Source: Gorillibacterium sp. (lineage in GTDB: Bacteria; Bacillota; Bacilli; Paenibacillales; NBRC-103111). From it: a stretch of DNA of 7,093 bases. The stretch covers positions 1-7,093 of the forward strand of contig JAIMBU010000127.1 of the NCBI GenBank assembly GCA_023511325.1. Reading direction: 5' to 3'. This document shows, piece by piece, positions 1 through 4,528 of the stretch. A program made the position numbers and the translations under genes. The notes beneath the pieces were generated by a model that ran no database searches, had not been told where the DNA came from, and was given only the letters and a program-made list of their open reading frames with translations. Each line of letters begins with the position of its first letter. The stretch's first letter is position 1.

Positions 1-857
1 CCTTTGATCCCGAGATCCTCCGAACCGATGCTTTAGGACAAAGCATTGTCTTGCATTATAAAAACAATGATGGCAAGGTATATAACCTGTTTGATGAAAT
101 GGATCCTGTGGTTTGGTCCTGGATTGAAGATGCTCGCAAGCTGTATACGGACGGCCTGATGCATCCGGATGTGCTGGCCATCAAGGATTCCATGACCATA
201 TTTGAATCGGGGAACGTTGCCATCTATGCAACAAACGAGTTTGGTGTACCTTCCAATTTGACGACTTCCATCCCTAAAAACGTGCCTGGAGCAGAGGTAG
301 AGGCCGTCACCTTCATACCACTGGAAAAAGGTAAGGTAACAACGAACTTCAAGCAAGCTAACTTCCAAGCCATTCCCAAGGTAAGCAAGAAAAAGGAACG
401 CGCGATGATGTTCCTCAACTGGACAGCACAGAAGGAGAACTATGATTTGCTGGCTTACGGGATTGAAGGAAGAAATTATGAAGCCATCGGAGACGATCAA
501 TACAAGTCGCTCCCTGATAGCAAATACTCGTTCTTCCCTTATGCTTGGATCTGGAATCCAACCGATGATCGCTTGAATGCCGGCTTTGATCCAGTATCCA
601 TTGAGCATTTCAAATTCAACGCCAATGCAGACAACTTGATTACCAGCGTACTGACAGGATTCTCCTTTAACCCAGAGCCTGTAGCCAATGAAGTTTCTTT
701 GTACAATGCCATCGAGGATAAGTACTATACCGCATTATTTAACGGCGTCATGGACCCAACAGAAACCTGGAACAAGCTGAAGTCCGAGGGTGGAGACTAT
801 TTGAAGAAGATCCAGATCGAGCTGCAAAAGCAAATCGATGAGTTCCTGAAGAAGTAA
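1..857 (+). CDS. Sugar ABC transporter extracellular solute-binding protein, C-terminal part (5' truncated by window edge)
   Basis: The reading frame is open from the first bases (codons begin at position 3) to a TAA at 855-857, giving about 285 residues. The TTG at position 51 is an internal Leu codon, because the frame stays open upstream and no ribosome-binding site precedes it. The protein resembles the C-terminal half of LplA/YtcQ-type substrate-binding lipoproteins of family 1, normally about 500-550 residues. Family-like features are the segment MFLNWTAQKENYDLLAYGIEG and a tail with FSFNPEPVANE followed by a Lys/Glu-rich helix ending QKQIDEFLKK, like the DUF3502 C-terminal domain. Such proteins are anchored outside the membrane and deliver oligosaccharides to two permeases, whose genes usually lie upstream. 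The signal peptide and lipobox would be outside the window. The substrate cannot be read from the sequence; the GH42 gene next door suggests a galactose-containing oligosaccharide. Family call is firm, substrate open. Confidence 0.9.
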   Translation, partial: FDPEILRTDALGQSIVLHYKNNDGKVYNLFDEMDPVVWSWIEDARKLYTDGLMHPDVLAIKDSMTIFESGNVAIYATNEFGVPSNLTTSIPKNVPGAEVEAVTFIPLEKGKVTTNFKQANFQAIPKVSKKKERAMMFLNWTAQKENYDLLAYGIEGRNYEAIGDDQYKSLPDSKYSFFPYAWIWNPTDDRLNAGFDPVSIEHFKFNANADNLITSVLTGFSFNPEPVANEVSLYNAIEDKYYTALFNGVMDPTETWNKLKSEGGDYLKKIQIELQKQIDEFLKK

Positions 858-885
858 AGCCAATGATTTAAATGGATAAGTGCGG

Positions 886-912
886 GATGTTCGGCTGATT
901 AAGCCGAGCATC
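886..912 (+). terminator. Terminator-like hairpin after the solute-binding protein gene
   Basis: GATGTTCGGCT (886-896) pairs with AGCCGAGCATC (902-912) over 11 positions with one G-U wobble, around a 5-nt loop GATTA. The tail is TTCACTTCATT, pyrimidine-rich but not a clean T run, so termination may be partial. It starts 28 bp after the stop codon. I see no obvious sigma-A promoter between it and the GH42 start, so it may act as an attenuating or 3'-end-protecting hairpin that keeps binding-protein mRNA above GH42 mRNA (inference). Confidence 0.6.
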
Positions 913-924
913 TTCACTTCATTA

Positions 925-1023
925 GAGAGAGGCTAGAAAGAGGCTGAAGAGAGGTTGAAAAGAAGTTGAGGGGAAGTTGAAGAAGAGTTGAAGAAGAATT
1001 GGAAAAAAGTTGGAGAGAGGAGA
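925..1023 (+). repeat. Nine-unit 11-bp polypurine tandem array in the GH42 leader
   Basis: Eight units of exactly 11 bp run without gaps from 925 to 1012: GAGAGAGGCTA, GAAAGAGGCTG, AAGAGAGGTTG, AAAAGAAGTTG, AGGGGAAGTTG, AAGAAGAGTTG, AAGAAGAATTG, GAAAAAAGTTG. A ninth, GAGAGAGGAGA (1013-1023), keeps the purine part but loses the pyrimidine pair. The consensus is eight purines followed by YTG (once CTA). The units diverge in purine choice but never in length. The array lies between the hairpin and the GH42 start, and its last unit is the ribosome-binding site. TGA stops recur in successive frames because 11 is not a multiple of 3, so it is not coding on the + strand. Confidence 0.85.
1013..1022 (+). 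promoter_or_regulatory. Ribosome-binding site that sets the GH42 start
   Basis: GAGAGAGGAG lies 8 nt before the ATG at 1031 and matches the anti-Shine-Dalgarno well. It favours ATG 1031 over the in-frame TTG at 1010, which lies inside repeat unit 8. It is the final unit of the 11-bp purine array, whose earlier units also contain weaker Shine-Dalgarno-like runs (GAGAGG, AAGAGG). Confidence 0.75.
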
Positions 1024-1030
1024 CCACTGG

Positions 1031-3058
1031 ATGGAGGGTAAGAAGCGCTGGTCCCGGGTCATGTATGGGGCCGATTATAATCCTGAGCAATGGCCGAAGG
1101 AGGTGATCCAACGGGATGTAAGCTTAATGAAGCAAGCCAGCATCAATGTGGTTACGCTGAATGTGTTCGGCTGGGGGATGATTCAGCCTGCGGAGGACTG
1201 CTATGACTTCAACAAGCTGGATTATGTATTTGATTTGTTGGAGCAGAGCGGAATTGGAGTTGTCCTAGCTACCCCAACGGCGGCTCCACCCTCGTGGATG
1301 TTTCAGAAGGACCCTACCCTGCTGATGGTGAATGAGCATGGGGAGCGGGCTACGCATTGGAGCCGACAAGCCTATTGTCCTAATCATCCTTTGTACAGCA
1401 AGGAAATACGCAACATCGCCATGGTATTTGCAGAGCGTTATGGGCATAGAAGCAATCTGCTGCTGTGGCACATCAACAATGAGTGCATTCTTCATTGCTA
1501 TTGCGAGCATTGCGCAAGGGAATTCCGGGACTGGCTCAAGCACAAATATGGCACACTGGCACAATTAAACGAAGCCTGGCAGCTTCAGCAGTGGAGTCTG
1601 GTCAAGACGGATTGGCAGCAGATCATGCCTCCAACTGGCGGCATGACGCATACGAGTGTAAGCCTGGACTATCAACGTTTTATGTCGGATAGCAATCTGC
1701 GAGGCTTTCTGGCCGAGAAGGAGGAGATCGTTCGGGTGACACCGGACATCCCGATCACCACTAATTTCTATTCGATTGACTTTCTCGGTCAGCTGCACCC
1801 GCAGTGGGCTCCGCATCTGGATGTGATTTCTTGGGATTCGTACCCGCCGTTCCGCGATTATGGAGTATGGGCTGCCTTTCAGCACGATTATTTCCGCAGC
1901 TTGAAGCAGGCTCCGTTCTTGCTCATGGAGCAGGCTGCGAGCAATGTAAATTGGAAGCCGTATAACCCGGCCAAACGGCCCGGCATGATGAGCCTGCAAA
2001 GCTACCAAGCAATCGCCCGGGGAGCGGAGGCGATCATGTATTTCCAATTCAGGCAAAGCCGCGGCGGTGTGGAGAAATACCACAGCTCACTCGTCAGCCA
2101 CGGCACGGAAGCGGATAATCGGGTGTTTCGAGAAATCAGTCAGCTCGGTCATGAACTGGAGAAACTAGACGGCGTCCTGCAAGCTCAGATCAAGGCTCGA
2201 GTGGCGATTCTGTTCGATATCACCCTGATCTGGCTTGTAGACTGGAATAAGACAAGTCAGGACATTGATTATCGCCGTACGGTGACAGCTTTCTACCGAC
2301 CGTTGTATGAAGCCAATATCCCTCTGGACGTCATTCATCCACTTGCTGATCTATCTGGCTATGACGTTGTCATTGCGCCGATGTTATACATGTTTGAAGC
2401 AGGTGTTCCAGAAAACCTGCGTTCCTTCACGGAGCGCGGCGGCAAGCTGGTTATGAGCTACAACAGCGGCATGGTCAATGACTGTGATGTAGTCGAATAT
2501 GGTGGATTTCTGCGTCCGCTTGCTGATGTGTTTGGCATTATCATAGAAGAGGCGGATGCGCTCGAGCCCGATATGATTAACCACATTAAACGTCTGGATG
2601 ACGGGAATTCCGCCGATGCTACCCCTTCGGGAATTTATCGAACCGATAAGTGGGCAGAGGTCATCCGTTTGAATGGAGCAGCGGCCGTTGCGGTTTACCA
2701 GGAGGAGTATTATGCGGGTCAACCGGCTGTAACACGCAATCACTATGGTCAAGGCGAAGCCTATTACCTTTCCACTCATCCGGAGGATCGGTTCCTCAAG
2801 GAGCTGTTGCTGGATATTTGTTTCACTGCCGGAGTGACGTCGCTATGTCCAAATGCTCCGCAGGGCGTGGAAATAACCATTCGTCAGCTTGCGGGCAAGC
2901 GGTTTATGTTTGTGCTCAATCACAACCCGATTTCGCTTGAGATCGACACGATAATGACAGAGATGATTACTTGGAAGGACTTGCTTCGTCAGGTTATTGT
3001 CCCTAGACGAGTCACACTGGAGGCTTACGGCACGCTCGTTCTGGAAGAAGTGATCTAG
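1031..3058 (+). CDS. GH42 beta-galactosidase, cytoplasmic, complete
   Basis: The product is 675 residues, the usual size for glycoside hydrolase family 42. These retaining enzymes remove terminal beta-D-galactosyl residues from short oligosaccharides. The opening MYGADYNPEQWP is diagnostic. The barrel covers about residues 11-385, with the acid/base Glu151 in WHINNE, the nucleophile Glu300 in LLMEQAASNVNW, and MYFQFRQSRGG at 336-346. Cys116, Cys156, Cys158 and Cys161 (the last three as CYCEHC) match the zinc site of Thermus A4 beta-galactosidase. A Rossmann-like trimerisation domain covers about 390-600 and a small beta-sandwich about 607-675. There is no signal peptide, so it should act in the cytoplasm on imported sugars, consistent with the binding protein upstream. 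The loop between Glu151 and CYCEHC looks about three residues shorter than in common relatives (from memory). The closest functional parallel I know is B. subtilis YesZ. GH42 members also act on galactans or alpha-L-arabinopyranosides, so the exact substrate is open. Confidence 0.95.
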   Translation: MEGKKRWSRVMYGADYNPEQWPKEVIQRDVSLMKQASINVVTLNVFGWGMIQPAEDCYDFNKLDYVFDLLEQSGIGVVLATPTAAPPSWMFQKDPTLLMVNEHGERATHWSRQAYCPNHPLYSKEIRNIAMVFAERYGHRSNLLLWHINNECILHCYCEHCAREFRDWLKHKYGTLAQLNEAWQLQQWSLVKTDWQQIMPPTGGMTHTSVSLDYQRFMSDSNLRGFLAEKEEIVRVTPDIPITTNFYSIDFLGQLHPQWAPHLDVISWDSYPPFRDYGVWAAFQHDYFRSLKQAPFLLMEQAASNVNWKPYNPAKRPGMMSLQSYQAIARGAEAIMYFQFRQSRGGVEKYHSSLVSHGTEADNRVFREISQLGHELEKLDGVLQAQIKARVAILFDITLIWLVDWNKTSQDIDYRRTVTAFYRPLYEANIPLDVIHPLADLSGYDVVIAPMLYMFEAGVPENLRSFTERGGKLVMSYNSGMVNDCDVVEYGGFLRPLADVFGIIIEEADALEPDMINHIKRLDDGNSADATPSGIYRTDKWAEVIRLNGAAAVAVYQEEYYAGQPAVTRNHYGQGEAYYLSTHPEDRFLKELLLDICFTAGVTSLCPNAPQGVEITIRQLAGKRFMFVLNHNPISLEIDTIMTEMITWKDLLRQVIVPRRVTLEAYGTLVLEEVI

Positions 3059-3064
3059 CTAAGT

Positions 3065-3104
3065 GTATCTGGCTCTGGGATAGGAAATAGCTGCAAAAGT
3101 GCAG
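3065..3104 (+). repeat. 40-bp direct repeat, copy 1
   Basis: It begins with GTATCTGGCTCTGGGATAGG and ends with GCTGCAAAAGTGCAG. It is identical base for base to 3115-3154, with a 10-bp spacer (TAATTTGGGC) giving a 50-bp period. It starts six bases after the GH42 stop codon. The 3' end folds as CTGCA-AAAG-TGCAG. Hairpin-bearing intergenic units of this look are, to my recollection, dispersed in Paenibacillus genomes; that is not shown by this window. Confidence 0.9.
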
Positions 3105-3114
3105 TAATTTGGGC

Positions 3115-3154
3115 GTATCTGGCTCTGGGATAGGAAATAGCTGCAAAAGTGCAG
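3115..3154 (+). repeat. 40-bp direct repeat, copy 2
   Basis: This is an exact copy of 3065-3104. Here the hairpin end is followed by CTTTTC instead of TAATTT, which lengthens the stem to six pairs and adds a T run, so this copy makes the better terminator. Confidence 0.9.
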
Positions 3155-3159
3155 CTTTT
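3140..3159 (+). terminator. Intrinsic terminator after the GH42 gene, formed by repeat copy 2
   Basis: GCTGCA (3140-3145) pairs perfectly with TGCAGC (3150-3155) around an AAAG loop and is followed directly by TTTTC. The stem is short but GC-rich and has a T run. It lies 82 bp after the GH42 stop. The matching hairpin in copy 1 (3090-3105) has only a G-U closing pair and is followed by AATTT, so it should be weaker. Confidence 0.55.
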
Positions 3160-3200
3160 CAGGCTTATTTGAACCATAACAGAGGAAAGGAGGAAGAATT

Positions 3201-3233
3201 GCTGCACTTTTACAGGAATCGGGCTCAGATAAG
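3201..3233 (-). repeat. Degenerate inverted relative of the 40-bp repeat
   Basis: Read on the minus strand, this stretch runs TTATCTGAGCCCGATTCC and then TGTAAAAGTGCAGC. It follows the order of the 40-bp repeat (TATCTG, GCTC, GGAT, then CTGCAAAAGTGCAG), with about 8-10 bases missing in the middle and a few substitutions. In the transcript it could pair with copy 2 as a long imperfect hairpin. Orientation is not absolute because the hairpin core is itself near-palindromic. Confidence 0.5.
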
Positions 3234-3247
3234 GGTCACTTCTAAAA

Positions 3248-3269
3248 AAAGATGCACAATTGCATGTTT
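3248..3269. terminator. Weak A/T-flanked hairpin, possible bidirectional terminator
   Basis: AAAGATGCA (3248-3256) and TGCATGTTT (3261-3269) pair over nine positions with one mismatch around a CAAT loop. Seven A's on the left (3244-3250) and a T-rich right flank (TTTATTCTTT) give it the symmetric look of a bidirectional terminator. The stem is AT-rich, so strength is doubtful. Confidence 0.3.
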
Positions 3270-3429
3270 ATTCTTTCTGGGAAGCTGGTCTTTGAGGACA
3301 GTCTGCTCATACGCACTCCTGCTCTTTTGCCAACAACCGGAATTCTAAATATTCCCCATAGTTACGCTGAGCTCTGAAGAGTAAGCGTCTTAAGTTCAAC
3401 TTGTCCAGCTGGGAGAAGGGAGCAACGGC

Positions 3430-4422
3430 ATGGATCATGCCTGTACAGCAACGGAAATAAGCGTAGATGGCATACAAGCTGTATGTATGGAGAACGAATG
3501 GCTAAAGGCCGTGATCCTAGTTGGCAAAGGCACTGACATTTGGCAACTCACCTATAAACCATTAAAGCTTGAACTATTGATGAGAACAAGGAATGGGCTG
3601 AGTCCTCTTGCTGGCCGGGATTTAAGGAAGAACAGACTCCTCCACTATGCGGAATTGTATGCAGGAGGCTGGCAGGAGATCCTCCCAAACCGAGCCTCCT
3701 TCGCTAGCGGTACTGAAGAAGTGGGGCAGCAGGAGGAGGGGGAATCTGCAGGTGTACCCTGGGAATACAGCATTGAACGGGGAAAGGGGCAGACCGTTTC
3801 TCTATGCTGCAGGCTTTCTCTCCCGTGCACACCGCTTACGGTAGAGAAAACGATCTCGCTATCGGCAGGGGAGAGCGAGCTTCGTATTGTCGAACGCGTG
3901 GTCAATACGGACAGGGATACGATTCACTTTATCTGGACGCATCACCCGGCCTTCGGAGGCGCACTTATCGATGAGCAAGCACAGGTTATTCTGCCGGAGG
4001 GGAGTGTGGCTTTTAATGTGCTTCGCTATGAACAGAACCGGGAAGCGCCAATAGCGCAGTTCGAGGAAGATATTGGTTCAGTTATCCTTCCAGGTGGCAA
4101 CAAGAAGAACCTACGTAAGATCGACGCGCGGCTGTCAGACGGAGAAGCCTGCTATATGCCAATCAAAAGCCTTAATGAAGGGATGGCTGCGATCTATAAT
4201 CCTGGTCTGAATGTCAGGCTAGAGCTTAGCTGGGACCTGCTCACATTCCCTTGTTTACGTTACTGGTCCAACAATAATGATGAGATTTATACGATAGCCC
4301 TGGAGCCTTCCACCTCCTGGTTCTCGGATATTCATGACTGTATCAACCACAGCAATTGTCTTTCGCTTAAGCCTATGGAGGAGCGGCAGACCTGGTTAAC
4401 GATTCGCGTGGAACAACCTTAG
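3430..4422 (+). CDS. Aldose 1-epimerase (mutarotase)-like protein
   Basis: The product is 330 residues with no signal peptide. The start is supported by GAGAAGGGAG ending 7 nt before the ATG. It belongs to the galactose mutarotase-like beta-sandwich fold. Recognisable landmarks are GGWQEILPN (79-87), WTHHPAFGG (169-177), GMAAIYNPGLNVRLELSW (251-268), FPCLRYW (273-279) and IALEPSTSW (289-297). His171/His172 and Glu292 are at the places where family members carry the catalytic-type His and Glu. Relatives usually have an HGE motif between GWQE..PN and the PW(D/E)Y segment. Here the corresponding stretch reads EEGES before VPWEY, so that His appears replaced by Glu103 (my alignment by eye). If active, it would interconvert alpha and beta anomers of galactose or another sugar released by the GH42 enzyme. 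If not, it may bind sugar only. It lies 371 bp after the GH42 gene and 106 bp before the secreted protein, on the same strand. The fold is well supported, the activity less so. Confidence 0.8.
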   Translation: MDHACTATEISVDGIQAVCMENEWLKAVILVGKGTDIWQLTYKPLKLELLMRTRNGLSPLAGRDLRKNRLLHYAELYAGGWQEILPNRASFASGTEEVGQQEEGESAGVPWEYSIERGKGQTVSLCCRLSLPCTPLTVEKTISLSAGESELRIVERVVNTDRDTIHFIWTHHPAFGGALIDEQAQVILPEGSVAFNVLRYEQNREAPIAQFEEDIGSVILPGGNKKNLRKIDARLSDGEACYMPIKSLNEGMAAIYNPGLNVRLELSWDLLTFPCLRYWSNNNDEIYTIALEPSTSWFSDIHDCINHSNCLSLKPMEERQTWLTIRVEQP

Positions 4423-4469
4423 ATGGAGAGCCGGGAATGAGGGGGGATTTAACATCCCTGATCAACTTT

Positions 4470-4485
4470 CCGTAAGCGCTTTCCT
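4470..4485 (+). promoter_or_regulatory. Candidate CcpA cre-like operator
   Basis: CCGTAAGCGCTTTCCT matches the inner part of the Bacillus cre consensus (WTGNAANCGNWWNCAW) at every constrained core position, G-N-A-A-N-C-G-N-W-W-N-C. It mismatches only at the outer bases (C for W, C for T, C for A). The centre AAGCGCTT is a perfect 8-bp palindrome. It lies 44-59 bp upstream of the secreted-protein start, a position that fits roadblock-type carbon catabolite repression. This is a by-eye match to a short motif and could be chance. Confidence 0.35.
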
Positions 4486-4512
4486 CGCAGATGGCTTGCC
4501 ATTTGAAATGAT

Positions 4513-4518
4513 GGAGGT
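4513..4518 (+). promoter_or_regulatory. Shine-Dalgarno deciding the secreted-protein start
   Basis: GGAGGT lies 10 nt upstream of ATG 4529 and 13 nt upstream of the adjacent in-frame ATG 4532. Two further in-frame ATGs at 4508 and 4511 overlap or precede it and have no good site of their own. Starting at 4529 also gives a canonical signal peptide. Confidence 0.7.
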
Positions 4519-4528
4519 TGGTTTAAGG

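Larger units (their letters stand above)
3059..3429. other. 371-bp intergenic region between the GH42 and mutarotase-like genes
   Basis: This gap holds two perfect 40-bp repeats, a degenerate inverted relative, a terminator-like hairpin and a second weak hairpin, listed separately. The right half (3270-3412) shows no convincing feature. TTGCCA at 3327-3332 with TATTCC at 3350-3355 has a 17-bp spacer, but the -10 matches only three of six bases, so I do not call a promoter. A 79-codon frame opening with TTG at 3109 lacks a ribosome-binding site and starts inside the repeats, so it is not treated as a gene. The mutarotase-like gene may still have its own promoter here, given the terminator upstream. 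Confidence 0.6.

Noticed and set aside
33..608. 191-codon open frame on the minus strand
   Set aside because: It lies wholly antisense to the well-recognised solute-binding protein and has no recognisable family features.
1010..1030. TTG at 1010 as start of the GH42 gene (seven extra residues)
   Set aside because: It falls in repeat unit 8, adds residues without family similarity, and ATG 1031 has a better-placed ribosome-binding site.
914..1111. Minus-strand 65-codon frame with Leu/Ser-rich repeats
   Set aside because: The apparent repeat protein is just the reverse complement of the 11-bp purine array, plus antisense of the GH42 start.
1565..2083. 172-codon minus-strand frame, and other antisense frames within the GH42 gene
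   Set aside because: They overlap the GH42 catalytic barrel, whose conserved motifs fix the + strand frame; these are shadows of its codon usage.
3065..3154. Two 40-bp repeats with a 10-bp spacer as a small CRISPR array
   Set aside because: CRISPR spacers are usually about 30-40 bp; here the gap is 10 bp, there are only two copies, and no cas gene is nearby.
3109..3348. 79-codon small protein in the intergenic repeat region
   Set aside because: It starts with TTG without a ribosome-binding site, overlaps the 40-bp repeats and the terminator, and has no recognisable protein features.
3327..3355. TTGCCA - 17 bp - TATTCC as promoter of the mutarotase-like gene
   Set aside because: The -10 matches only half the consensus; such pairs occur often by chance in AT-rich spacers.
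4443..4458. Hairpin GGGAT-TTAAC-ATCCC as terminator of the mutarotase-like gene
   Set aside because: The stem is only five pairs and no T run follows.
4508..4528. ATG 4508 or 4511 as start of the secreted protein
   Set aside because: Both are in frame but lack an upstream Shine-Dalgarno, and they would add a non-basic leader ahead of an already complete signal peptide.
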